A DNA stretch of 64,000 nt from Oceanobacillus oncorhynchi (GTDB taxonomy: Bacteria > Bacillota > Bacilli > Bacillales > Amphibacillaceae). The position numbers and the translations under genes are program-made. Below the pieces are notes generated by a model. The model was not told the DNA's origin. It saw nothing but the letters and a program-made list of their open reading frames with translations, and did not search any database. The stretch is from the NCBI RefSeq assembly GCF_000821065.1, contig NZ_CDGG01000001.1:4526001-4590000 (forward strand), in the 5' to 3' direction. Positions 34,455-43,446 of the stretch are shown here, in pieces. How positions within the stretch are numbered: the stretch's first letter is position 1; each line of letters opens with the position of its first letter.

Positions 34455-35840
34455 TTACAGCTGAATCGATAAATATTTTACTTCAACATACTCATCAATT
34501 CCGTGATGACCGCCTTCCCGTCCAAGGCCGCTTTCTTTAAATCCTCCGAATGGGGCCTGTGCTGTTGATGGAGCACCATCATTAATACCGACGATTCCAT
34601 ACTCTAACTGTTCACTGACCTCAATTGCAGTCGTAAGGTTTTCTGTGAATAAATAGGCTGCTAATCCATAAGGTGAATTATTCGCGCGTTTAACGACTTC
34701 TTCCTTCGTTTGAAATGTCGTAATCGGCGCTAACGGTCCAAATGTTTCTTCCTGCATACATACCATTTCATCGTTTACATTGGTTAAAATAGTCGGACCG
34801 AAAAATAAATCTTCCTTTTCTATTTCGTTACCTAACAGCTTTTCTGCCCCTTTATCAAGTGCATCCTCTATATGATGTTTTACTTTTTCAACTGCAGATT
34901 TGTCAATCAAAGGACCAATATCCACACCTTCTTCTAAGCCGTCTCCGACCTTAAGCTGTGCAACCTTTTCTTTAAATGCCTTGGCAAATTCTTGTTCAAT
35001 CGATTCGTGAACATAAATCCGGTTGGCACATACACAGGTTTGCCCGGCATTGCGATATTTAGAAGCAACCGCCCCGCTTACCGCTTTTTCAATATCCGCA
35101 TCGCCCATAACAATCAATGGTGCATGACCGCCAAGCTCCAGAGAGAGTTTCTTCACCGTTTTCGCTGATTTTTGCATGAGTGATTTTCCTACCTCTGTAG
35201 AACCCGTAAACGATATTTTTCGAACACGCTCATCTGCCATCCACGCATCACTGATTTCACCTGAGCTTCCAGTAACGATTTGCAGTACACCTTCTGGAAT
35301 ACCTGCTTCTACCGCAAGCTCTCTCAGGCGGATAGCGGTTAGAGGGGTGGCACTGGCTGGTTTTACTACCGCTGTACAGCCGGACGCTAATGCCGGAGCA
35401 ACTTTCCGTGTAATCATTGCTGCCGGGAAGTTCCATGGTGTAATCGCTGCGATAACCCCTACCGGCTGCCGGCTAACTACGATGCGTTTATCACTTGCCG
35501 TTGCCGGGATTGTTTCACCGTAAAGTCTTTTTCCTTCTTCTGCATACCAGGAGATAAAGCTATTCGCATACCGGATTTCACCTGTTGCTTCCTTCAACGG
35601 TTTTCCCTGCTCTATTGTCATGATTCTAGCCAGCTCTGCTTCATGCTCTTCCACAAGTGCATACCATTTATTCAACAAAGCACTTCTTTCATAGACAGAT
35701 TGCTTCGACCAGTCCTGAAAAGCTTGATATGCCTTATCAACGGCTTCCACTGCTTCTTTCTTGCCTCCTTTTAAGACCGTATCGACTACTTCGCCTGTTG
35801 CTGGATTTGTTACTTCAATAACTTCATTATTTTTCGTCAT
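34455..35840 (-). CDS. gabD: NAD(P)-dependent succinate-semialdehyde dehydrogenase
   Basis: Aldehyde dehydrogenase, 461 residues, most like GabD, which oxidises succinate semialdehyde to succinate in GABA breakdown. The general-base Glu is in ELGGHAPLIV near residue 233 and the nucleophile Cys in NAGQTCVCANR near residue 268 (a second Cys two residues on, as in GabD). ITPWNFPAAM and SFTGSTEVGKSLM form the cofactor pocket. ATG follows GAGGGTG. No gabT is next to it, so the substrate could be another semialdehyde. Confidence 0.88.
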   Translation of the reverse strand: MTKNNEVIEVTNPATGEVVDTVLKGGKKEAVEAVDKAYQAFQDWSKQSVYERSALLNKWYALVEEHEAELARIMTIEQGKPLKEATGEIRYANSFISWYAEEGKRLYGETIPATASDKRIVVSRQPVGVIAAITPWNFPAAMITRKVAPALASGCTAVVKPASATPLTAIRLRELAVEAGIPEGVLQIVTGSSGEISDAWMADERVRKISFTGSTEVGKSLMQKSAKTVKKLSLELGGHAPLIVMGDADIEKAVSGAVASKYRNAGQTCVCANRIYVHESIEQEFAKAFKEKVAQLKVGDGLEEGVDIGPLIDKSAVEKVKHHIEDALDKGAEKLLGNEIEKEDLFFGPTILTNVNDEMVCMQEETFGPLAPITTFQTKEEVVKRANNSPYGLAAYLFTENLTTAIEVSEQLEYGIVGINDGAPSTAQAPFGGFKESGLGREGGHHGIDEYVEVKYLSIQL

Positions 35841-35946
35841 TAAAACACCCTCTAACTTTCATGATATGTTTAACTCTACCCCGATTATACATTTTAAAGT
35901 CATTCATTTCACATAATTCATGCTGAAAATGTCTTAAAGTTGTCAC

Positions 35947-35990
35947 GAAAAAACTCCTGAACAGGTTTTATTTTGTCCAGGAGTTTTTTG
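35947..35990 (-). terminator. Terminator of mvaS
   Basis: AAAAAACTCCTG pairs with CAGGAGTTTTTT (35948-35959 with 35978-35989) just after the mvaS stop. Confidence 0.85.
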
Positions 35991-35992
35991 TA

Positions 35993-37159
35993 TTATTTAA
36001 CTGCATAGCTGCGGATATGATCTTTCACACCGGCTAAACAGATTTTTGCCGGATCTTCATCCACATTTAACTGTTTTTCACTTCCGTCTGTTGGAAGTGC
36101 TTCTTCAAATACTTTTTCATATGCTGCCACAGAAATGCATTCTCTGTTGTCAAACATTGCTTGATGCGACGCTGTCTGCAAGTGCTTTTTAAAGCCGTTC
36201 TGAAGCTTGCCGGACAAGAATTCGCCAACCGCTCCGGATCCATAGCTGTACAAGCCGATGGTATCTCCTTCTTTTAAGTCATCCTGATTTTCTAATAATG
36301 AAATCAGACTGAGATAAAGAGAGCCTGTATAGATATTTCCTACATTACGATTGTATTTTGTACTGATTTGATAATTGTTTTTCAACCGTTCCTGTACTGC
36401 TTCAGGCGCGTCTTCAATCACTGTACGCAGTGCTTTCCAGCCCATTTTGGTATATGGTAAATGAAAAGCGATAGCTGCAAAATCCTCCAGGCTTCTTCCT
36501 GTTTGCTCTTGATAATCTTTCCATACTTTTTGGAAGAAAGCTATATATTGTTCGTTGGAGTATTTTCCATCTACAAAAGCCGTAGAAGAATATACCGGTC
36601 TCCAAAAGTCCATAATATCCTCTGTGTAATACGTGCTTTCACTTTCCAGCTCCAGCAATCTTGGCTCAGCACTTACCAAAATAGCAACTGCACCGGCGCC
36701 TTGTGTTGATTCGCCAGGTGTATTCAAACCGTAGCGGGCAATATCAGATGCCAAAATAAGTACTTTCTTATCCGGATGCAGTGCAATATGCCCCTTTGCC
36801 ATTTGTATTCCTGCTGTTGCGCCATAGCAGGCCTGCTTCATTTCTACAGAACGAGCTTTGGGATTCAGACCTAATAATTGATGTACATACACAGCTGCCG
36901 ACTTGGAGTGGTCCACGCCAGATTCTGTTCCAAAAATGACTAAATCAATTGCATCTTTATCTTCCCTGTCCAAGATTTGTTCTGCCGCATTAGCTGCCAA
37001 AGAAACAGGATCCTGTGTGATTGGCGGGACAGCCATTTCGTCTTGTCCCAGACCAATTGTAAATTTCCCCGGGTCGATTCCCCGCGCTTCTGCTAAATCA
37101 TTCATATCTACATACAGATGTGGTGCATAAAACCCCAGCTTATCAATTCCAATCTTCAC
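35993..37159 (-). CDS. mvaS: Hydroxymethylglutaryl-CoA synthase MvaS
   Basis: A 388-residue thiolase-fold enzyme that condenses acetyl-CoA with acetoacetyl-CoA to HMG-CoA, the committed step of the mevalonate pathway. It follows the Staphylococcus enzyme closely: MKIGIDKLGFYAPHLYVDMN, IGLGQDEMAV, the catalytic Glu in TESGVD (about 78), the Cys in MKQACYGATAG (about 110), the His in FHLPYTKMG (about 234), and NIYTGSLYLSLISLLEN. The start is a GTG after AAAGGTAGGA. No other mevalonate gene is next to it. Confidence 0.94.
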   Translation of the reverse strand: MKIGIDKLGFYAPHLYVDMNDLAEARGIDPGKFTIGLGQDEMAVPPITQDPVSLAANAAEQILDREDKDAIDLVIFGTESGVDHSKSAAVYVHQLLGLNPKARSVEMKQACYGATAGIQMAKGHIALHPDKKVLILASDIARYGLNTPGESTQGAGAVAILVSAEPRLLELESESTYYTEDIMDFWRPVYSSTAFVDGKYSNEQYIAFFQKVWKDYQEQTGRSLEDFAAIAFHLPYTKMGWKALRTVIEDAPEAVQERLKNNYQISTKYNRNVGNIYTGSLYLSLISLLENQDDLKEGDTIGLYSYGSGAVGEFLSGKLQNGFKKHLQTASHQAMFDNRECISVAAYEKVFEEALPTDGSEKQLNVDEDPAKICLAGVKDHIRSYAVK

Positions 37160-37362
37160 GATGATTCCTACCTTTCTCCCTGCTGTTCATTCAGGCTCTT
37201 TAAAAGCCCTATACTAAAATATTTTTAGAGGTACTATAAAAATTATTGTCGAAAAATATAATAATTAAATGATAATACAGGGGTTGTTTAAATAGCAAAT
37301 AATATAGTTATTTTTAGCTAATCCATTATAGAAGTCACACAGATAAATACCATGGCAGCTTT

Positions 37363-40300
37363 TTATTTCACGACGATTTCCGTTTTGCTGCAGCCCTCTT
37401 TTGTTTTATGAACCTCAATTGCTGCCGGAAAGACATCCTTCAGCTCCTGAACATGCGAAATGATGCCAATCATTCTTCCGGATTGCTGCAGCTGAATCAG
37501 CGCGTCAATTGCCTTCCGCAGGGACTCTTCATCCAGCGACCCAAATCCTTCATCGATAAACATCGTTTGGATCACAATATTCCCCTGAAAGCTTTGGATA
37601 ACATCGCTCATTCCCAGAGCAAGACATAAAGAGGCATGGAATTTCTCTCCTCCAGATAATGTTTTTACATCCCTGGTCTGCCCTGTGTACTGATCATAGA
37701 CATCTAACCCTAAGCCGCTCTGTTTCCCACGTGCTTCCTGGCGATCACTTCTTGTCAGATAAAATTGACCATTCGATAGGTCATTTAAGCGTAAATTAGC
37801 AGCCTCGATAATTTGATCTAAATATTCCATTTGCAGATATCGTTCAAAAGATACCTTTTTAGGATTTTGTCCCCGGAGCGTATCATATAAATCTGTAACG
37901 AGCATTCTTTTCTGTTCTATATCCGCCGATTGATGATGGAACTCCTGCAGCTGATCCACGTAGAATGTCATATCCTTTTTCTCCTGCTGCAGCCGCTGCA
38001 GTTTTTCAAGACTGGCTGTTGTTTTCTGCTTCCATTTTTCTAACACCGCTTCGATTTCGGACACATCCTGCTTCGACTGACCTTCCAGCTTCTGCTGAAG
38101 CTCGGAAATTTGCTTATCTAATTGATAGCCCTGTTTTTCATATTCAGAGAGCCTCTGTTTAACGGATTGATACGTTGCTTCCTCCCATTTTGCTTCTTGA
38201 TACCCCTGTTCAGTAAAATCTGCCTGCTCTAATTTCTCTTGAAAGGTCTTCTCCAGACTTTCTATTTTCTGCTTCATTTTTGCTTGATTTTCTCTAAGGT
38301 GGTGCACATCAGCCGTCCACTTTGTAAATGCTTCATGGACTTTCTGATAATTCTCCTGCACCTCTACCCAGCGTTGTTCAAGCTGCTGTTTTTTTGTTTT
38401 TAAATGGGTTATTTCAGCTCCTAATTGGGAAAGAACGCGTAAGTTTTCCGGTATTTGCATCAATTGCTGCTGATAGACAGCCTCTTTACTGTGATAATCC
38501 GATTGAAGCTGGCTGACCTGATTGGTCTTTTCATTCCATTCCATTTCCCTTTGCTTTTGTTCCTGACGCTCTTTCGCTAATTCTTTTTTACATTCCGATA
38601 AACGGTTTTTAGACTGCTTGAGGCAATCCTCTTCCGCTTTTTTCCTTTTCCCTCTCTCAACGATGTCCTGATAGCTCTGTTCCGGATCAGAAAATGCTAA
38701 TTCATGCTGCGTGAGCTCCTCTTCTAACCCTTTTCTTTCTGATTGATACGCTTTCAGGTTTGCTGTTTGTTCCCGCCAGTCTGCTTCTTTCTTCTCCATC
38801 AGCTTTTTCGCTTGTTCCAGCTCTTCTTTACTGACTTCCGCTTCCTTCGTTGCTGCTGGTGACGGATGCTCTGAGCTGCCGCAAACTGGACAGGCTTCTC
38901 CATCATGCAGGTGCACTGCCAATACATGCGCCTGGTTAGCAAACCAAGCCTGTTCGAGCCGATTGTAAGCTTCTTTTTCCTGCAGATAAACATCCTCTGT
39001 ACGCTTAACCTCTGTCTCACTTTTTTGCACCTGTGCCGTTTTTTCTTTATATTTTTTCATCAGCATTGCTTGTTCACGAAGTATTCTTAACGCTTCTTTT
39101 ACGGTGTCCAGCTTGTCTGCCTCTTTATCTAGTACCTGTTCTTCCTGCTCTAAACGATCTATTTGTTTACTTTTTGTTTCACGTAGCGCTTTTAATTTTT
39201 CCAGCTGTTCATTCCCTTGCTTTAATTGTGCCGCAAGCTTTTGAATCTCCTGCTTTTTCCCTTCTAATTCTTTAACAACAGGAAGAAATTGTTCTAAGCG
39301 GTTTACTTCAATCGAAAGCTTCTCGCGCTTTCCTGCATTTTCCTGTTCTTTTTTAAAATCAGCTTCTGCCTGCTGCTTTTGCTTTTCCATGGTGTCCTTC
39401 TGCGCTTCCAGCTGCTGCAGGTGTTTGTTTCCTTCTTCGAGTTCTTTCCAAGCTTCATCCTTTTGCTGCTCATAAGGAATAATCAGCTTCGCCTGTTCAG
39501 CAGCAGACAAACCTTTCTTTAAAGCTTCCATTTCCTGCGCTTGTTCTTTCCATATGGCAAGATTCTTTTGATAGGTTTCTAATTCCAAAAAACGCTCATT
39601 GATCTGTTTGACTTGGAACAAATGGTTTTGCGTGAGCTCCTGCTGCTTTGTTGCTTCTTTATAATGAGCATCTTCTTCTGTATACACTGCTTCATTTTTC
39701 TTAAGCTCTGTTTCTAAAGCTTCTATAATTTGATTCGTATTGACATGCTCTCTATCTGCCAACTCACGGATTTCGGCGTCATCTGGAAGGTCTAAGGAAA
39801 ATATTTGCGTCCGCAGCTGCTCCATACGGTTGAGAATACGCTGATTTTCTTTTTCTAATTTTGCTTTCTTCTCCCGGAGCAGTTCATTCATATATTTATA
39901 ATGCGCGGTTCGGAACAAACGTCTCAGGATTTCTTCTTTATTTTCTGTATCAGAAGTTAACAGTTTTCGAAACTCCCCTTGTGGAAGCATTACAATCTGC
40001 TTAAATTGATCTGGAGTCAAACCAATAATATCTTCTATTTTTTGGTCAATTTCGCTTACCATTTGTCTGTCTACGCACGGCGATTCTCCATCTGGCCGCA
40101 CTTCGTAAAATTCGCATTTATCTCCTGTTTTACTCTTATTTCCTTTTTTCACATGACCCAGCTGCCGGAAAATACGATACGTTTTATCTTGTATTTGAAA
40201 AATAAGCTCCGCAGAAGTATGTACGTTTTCATCTGCAAAATCACTGCGAAGCATACGCTGGTCTTCCCGGTCAGATCCGCTTGCTTTTCCATATAATGCA

Positions 40301-40449
40301 AAGGCTATCCCATCAAATAACGTCGTCTTTCCTGCCCCGGTTTTTCCGGAAATGACAAATAATGTGTTCCCTTGCAGTTTAGAAAAATCGATTACTTCTT
40401 TTTCCTTATAGGGCCCAAAAGCATGTAATGTTAATTGTAAAGGCTGCAT
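37363..40449 (-). CDS. sbcC: Exonuclease SbcCD subunit C
   Basis: SMC-like ATPase of 1028 residues that with SbcD cuts hairpins and DNA ends. Walker A is SGKTGAGKTTLFDGIAFALYGKAS-like near residue 33 (GKTGAGKT), the signature loop TLSGGEKFHASL near residue 935, Walker B FIDEGFGSLDEESL near residue 974. Two long coiled-coil arms flank a Zn-hook CPVC near residue 518. ATG follows GCAGGTG. It lies 18 bp after sbcD in the usual sbcDC order. Confidence 0.95.
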   Translation of the reverse strand: MQPLQLTLHAFGPYKEKEVIDFSKLQGNTLFVISGKTGAGKTTLFDGIAFALYGKASGSDREDQRMLRSDFADENVHTSAELIFQIQDKTYRIFRQLGHVKKGNKSKTGDKCEFYEVRPDGESPCVDRQMVSEIDQKIEDIIGLTPDQFKQIVMLPQGEFRKLLTSDTENKEEILRRLFRTAHYKYMNELLREKKAKLEKENQRILNRMEQLRTQIFSLDLPDDAEIRELADREHVNTNQIIEALETELKKNEAVYTEEDAHYKEATKQQELTQNHLFQVKQINERFLELETYQKNLAIWKEQAQEMEALKKGLSAAEQAKLIIPYEQQKDEAWKELEEGNKHLQQLEAQKDTMEKQKQQAEADFKKEQENAGKREKLSIEVNRLEQFLPVVKELEGKKQEIQKLAAQLKQGNEQLEKLKALRETKSKQIDRLEQEEQVLDKEADKLDTVKEALRILREQAMLMKKYKEKTAQVQKSETEVKRTEDVYLQEKEAYNRLEQAWFANQAHVLAVHLHDGEACPVCGSSEHPSPAATKEAEVSKEELEQAKKLMEKKEADWREQTANLKAYQSERKGLEEELTQHELAFSDPEQSYQDIVERGKRKKAEEDCLKQSKNRLSECKKELAKERQEQKQREMEWNEKTNQVSQLQSDYHSKEAVYQQQLMQIPENLRVLSQLGAEITHLKTKKQQLEQRWVEVQENYQKVHEAFTKWTADVHHLRENQAKMKQKIESLEKTFQEKLEQADFTEQGYQEAKWEEATYQSVKQRLSEYEKQGYQLDKQISELQQKLEGQSKQDVSEIEAVLEKWKQKTTASLEKLQRLQQEKKDMTFYVDQLQEFHHQSADIEQKRMLVTDLYDTLRGQNPKKVSFERYLQMEYLDQIIEAANLRLNDLSNGQFYLTRSDRQEARGKQSGLGLDVYDQYTGQTRDVKTLSGGEKFHASLCLALGMSDVIQSFQGNIVIQTMFIDEGFGSLDEESLRKAIDALIQLQQSGRMIGIISHVQELKDVFPAAIEVHKTKEGCSKTEIVVK

Positions 40450-40467
40450 TCTCTTTTCACCTGCTTC

Positions 40468-41634
40468 TTATTTAGATGCTTTCCGTTCGTTATCTGCATC
40501 CTGAATTTCTTGAAATAACTCCTTCATTATCTCGTTCATTTCTTCGGAAGCTTCCTTTTCCGTTACTTCCTGATAAAAGGCATCAAATAATTCCATTTCA
40601 CTTAAGCTCGTCTTGGGGGCCTGATTTTCTTTTTGTTGCGTGACTCCTGACGTAGTTCTTACTCTCTCCACATGCATGGCATTCGGAAAAATAGAACGTA
40701 CCTTTTCCATCGGCGATAAAACAGGAAGCTCGTCAAGCAGCTGGACAAATACATAATCTTCGCTTCGAGGCTCCCTATAAATATCCTCCATTTTCATTTT
40801 GATAGAACGTATTTCACGTTTGGGGATAAGCCTTTTTTTCTCAACCTGGACGTTTCCTTCTTCACCCAGTTCAACTACTAAATACCCTTTTTGATGATGT
40901 TCTTCCGATAAGGAATACTTTAGGATGGAGCCGGAGTAGCGAATTTTTTCATCCAGCACATGATGTGCCTGATGGAGGTGCCCTAACGCTGTGTAATGAA
41001 AATCTGTAAATAAATGTGCATCGACATGCTCTGCTCCGCCAATAGACAGCGGACGTTCTGAATCACTCGTATTTTCTTCCGTCTCGCCAAAAGGAGTTAC
41101 AAAAGCATGTCCAACATAAACATGGCGTGCTGCCTCGTCCATGTTTTCCTTTATCTGCTTAACAAGAAAAGCATTGGCATCCTGATGATTACGAATATCT
41201 TTTTCTTGAAATAAGGCTTTGACCACACTTGGATCTGCATACGGAATAAGATGAAAATGCACCTCCCCAAATTCATCTGAAAGAACAACAGGCTGTATGC
41301 TTTCCGAAAGCTGGCCAATGATATGATAACCTTTTTCCTTCATTAAGCGGCTGCCAAAATGAAGTCTGCCCGGACTGTCATGGTTACCGGCAATCGCTAT
41401 GACGGGAATTCCTAATTGATTAACAATCCGGTCTAATGTTTTATCTAATAAATCAACTGCTTCTACAGGAGGTACCGCACGATCATATAAATCTCCTGCA
41501 ATAATAACAGCGTGCGGACTTTCTTTTTCCACCGCTTCAACAAACTGATCCAGGATGCAGGCCTGGTCTTCAGTCATATAAATGCCTTGAACCAGCTTAC
41601 CCAGATGCCAATCTGCTGTATGAATCAATTTCAT
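40468..41634 (-). CDS. sbcD: Exonuclease SbcCD subunit D
   Basis: Mn-dependent metallophosphoesterase nuclease, 388 residues. Metal-site motifs are HTADWHLGK (residues 5-13), GDLYDRAVPP near 47, AGNHDSPGRL near 80, VGHAFVTPFG near 174 and the TALGHLHQAH motif near 218. Start after GGAGG. Opens the sbcDC operon. Confidence 0.95.
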   Translation of the reverse strand: MKLIHTADWHLGKLVQGIYMTEDQACILDQFVEAVEKESPHAVIIAGDLYDRAVPPVEAVDLLDKTLDRIVNQLGIPVIAIAGNHDSPGRLHFGSRLMKEKGYHIIGQLSESIQPVVLSDEFGEVHFHLIPYADPSVVKALFQEKDIRNHQDANAFLVKQIKENMDEAARHVYVGHAFVTPFGETEENTSDSERPLSIGGAEHVDAHLFTDFHYTALGHLHQAHHVLDEKIRYSGSILKYSLSEEHHQKGYLVVELGEEGNVQVEKKRLIPKREIRSIKMKMEDIYREPRSEDYVFVQLLDELPVLSPMEKVRSIFPNAMHVERVRTTSGVTQQKENQAPKTSLSEMELFDAFYQEVTEKEASEEMNEIMKELFQEIQDADNERKASK

Positions 41635-41729
41635 TTAAAAACCTCCTTCTATCCGGAAATTCATCAAAGACGAAAAAACGGACAAATCAAGCTTTGAAAG
41701 GTACTCATTCCCCTTTCATTACTATTCTC

Positions 41730-42944
41730 TTATAGTAAGCCTTCTTTTTCTAGCAAATAACTGTATGGAATATCAAAAAATATATATCGTTCCTGAGACA
41801 GCGGATAAGCGTACGTTCGTATCAGCTCGGAACGCTCGATATCTGTGTATAAATCCGATAAAATTCCTTTTTTCTCAATATTCATCCGCATTATATTCTC
41901 GAAAAAGTATGGACGCCAGCTCCAGTTTTTATGCATCCCCTCCTCAATCAAGGTCCAGCTCCCCTGCATATCTTTTTCCACGTTCGCCGAGATTTGCAGG
42001 CCGACGCTGTTGCAAACATAGATACGAAATACAAAATCTTCACAGCCCTCAGCAAGCTTCAGCAGCCAGCTGTCGTCGTTTGTTTGTTTTGTCTGGGAAA
42101 GAAGACGGTCAATTATTGCATAAACGGAATCTAATAATTCAAATTGTGCCTTCGCTTTCTTTTGTTCATAGGTTACAAATTCTCTAAAATACTCCGTTAA
42201 TTTATTTTTACATGCATCTTCCTCAATAAAATCCTGCTGCGGATAAGTCAGATAGCTGCCCTGATAATATTCACCGCCGCTTTGCCATGCAAAATTCAAT
42301 TGTTTATAAGAACGGATGCCTTTAAATAACAAAGAAGCACCTATTTTTCTCGATAACATCGACACGCCAAAATAAACATCCTTATACAGATGCGGGAGCA
42401 GATCATCCTTTAAAAACGATGTATCTACTTTAATAAAGGAAGGATGCAAGACGGCTAGTTGATTCAGACTGCCATTTGGGTCGGCTAATTCAATGCTGAT
42501 TTTTACTCCCAGTGTCTTTAAGTATTTAATGATATGACCTAGCTGATCTGTATTAATTGGCAGACAGGTATCCTTGATTTCGAGAATGATTTCATTCAGA
42601 TTTAATCCTTTTTCTTGATACTCATGCAATAAATCAATAAATACTTCTCCATTATCACGTACCAATAATTCTGCATCATAGTATAAAGTAAGGTGCCCTG
42701 TAAAATGTTCTTGTAATTTTTTCTCAATTGCTTTTTGATGGATATACTGGTTTACCTCCAGCCGGAATTCATCTGGAATGGAGGTATCATCGAAGAGCCA
42801 ATCTAAACGCTGCTCTTTATTATTTTCATCTAAGTAGTAAGCAATTACTTCATAACCGCTTACCAGCTGCTTATCTGCCCGGACAATCGGTTTATAATAA
42901 GGAAGTAATTGTTCTAAATCTATCAATATATCTAATGGATCCAT
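41730..42944 (-). CDS. ykuI: YkuI-like protein, degenerate EAL domain with YkuI_C sensor domain
   Basis: A 404-residue protein with an N-terminal EAL-type barrel (about 1-250) and a C-terminal YkuI_C/PAS-like domain (about 260-400). The EAL motif reads YEVIAYY, Glu kept, Ala-Leu changed to Val-Ile. The usual DDFG is ADPNG. Other barrel strands are present (ILEIKDT, HPSFIKVDTSF, FKGIRSYKQLNFAWQSGGEYYQGSYL). B. subtilis YkuI binds c-di-GMP but has shown no hydrolysis; this homologue looks the same. ATG follows AGGGGGAG. Monocistronic as far as can be seen. Confidence 0.88.
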   Translation of the reverse strand: MDPLDILIDLEQLLPYYKPIVRADKQLVSGYEVIAYYLDENNKEQRLDWLFDDTSIPDEFRLEVNQYIHQKAIEKKLQEHFTGHLTLYYDAELLVRDNGEVFIDLLHEYQEKGLNLNEIILEIKDTCLPINTDQLGHIIKYLKTLGVKISIELADPNGSLNQLAVLHPSFIKVDTSFLKDDLLPHLYKDVYFGVSMLSRKIGASLLFKGIRSYKQLNFAWQSGGEYYQGSYLTYPQQDFIEEDACKNKLTEYFREFVTYEQKKAKAQFELLDSVYAIIDRLLSQTKQTNDDSWLLKLAEGCEDFVFRIYVCNSVGLQISANVEKDMQGSWTLIEEGMHKNWSWRPYFFENIMRMNIEKKGILSDLYTDIERSELIRTYAYPLSQERYIFFDIPYSYLLEKEGLL

Positions 42945-43092
42945 GCTGACTCCCCCTTCGTTTCATTATAGCATATTCCACTTTACACTTATTTGATTTA
43001 CATTTTCCTCTTATAATATCAAAAAATAACTCATAATCTTATTCAGAAGCCCTTCTTAAATTTATTTTCAGATATATACCGGCATAAATCAG

Positions 43093-43200
43093 TTTATCGC
43101 AGTATAACTCCGGAACTGGGGTTGCGGTTACTCCCCCATCGAGGAACCTTTGTGCGTCGAAAACCCCTCACTAAAGGAAGTTTCAATTTAATGTTAAAAG
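43093..43200. repeat. Repeat A copy, diverged
   Basis: Starts TTTATCGCAGTATAACTCC, then GGTTGCGGTTACTCCCCCAT and CCTCACTAAAGGAAG. It matches, in order, the copy at 14898 and the reverse complement of 50155-50040. Ends are approximate. Confidence 0.65.
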
Positions 43201-43286
43201 CCCTATTACTACCATTTATTAATATTGTCAAGCCTTTTTCGACATTTACCGACAAAATTCAAAAAGATGTAGAAGTTTTCATGAAC

Positions 43287-43296
43287 ATTTTGTGAA
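43287..43296 (+). promoter_or_regulatory. Upstream redox-motif candidate for qoxABCD
   Basis: ATTTTGTGAA within GAACATTTTGTGAAG lies 16 bp upstream of the proposed -35 box, where an activator such as ResD would sit. The same core recurs at 43381-43390. Confidence 0.4.
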
Positions 43297-43311
43297 GTGT
43301 TTTTCAATCTC

Positions 43312-43340
43312 TTGTAATTTCCTTACATCAGTATTAATAT
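43312..43340 (+). promoter_or_regulatory. Putative SigA promoter of qoxABCD
   Basis: TTGTAA (43312-43317) and TAATAT (43335-43340) are 17 bp apart, giving a leader of about 100 nt to the qoxA start. Confidence 0.5.
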
Positions 43341-43375
43341 TATCTCTGCTATAAACCAATACTAAGTTAATTGTG

Positions 43376-43392
43376 TGTTCATTTTGTGAACA
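43376..43392. promoter_or_regulatory. Inverted repeat operator candidate in the qox leader
   Basis: TGTTCATTTTGTGAACA is a perfect 6-5-6 inverted repeat about 30 bp downstream of the predicted start site, fitting a repressor (Rex-like or other). The regulator is not identified. Confidence 0.45.
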
Positions 43393-43446
43393 ACCTTTTA
43401 ATCATAGTAATCCATCTTATTAAACATCAAAGGAAGGGGTATCAAC

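Larger units (their letters stand above)
42945..43446. other. 502-bp intergenic region with repeat A and the qox promoter
   Basis: No gene is seen. Divergent starts of ykuI (left) and qoxA (right). It holds a copy of repeat A at 43093-43200, an AT-rich stretch with ATTTTGTGAA at 43287-43296, the putative qox promoter 43312-43340 and the inverted repeat 43376-43392. Confidence 0.6.

Noticed and set aside
39979-40296. Plus-strand 105-codon frame within sbcC
   Set aside because: Shadow of a well-supported gene in the opposite strand; no RBS.
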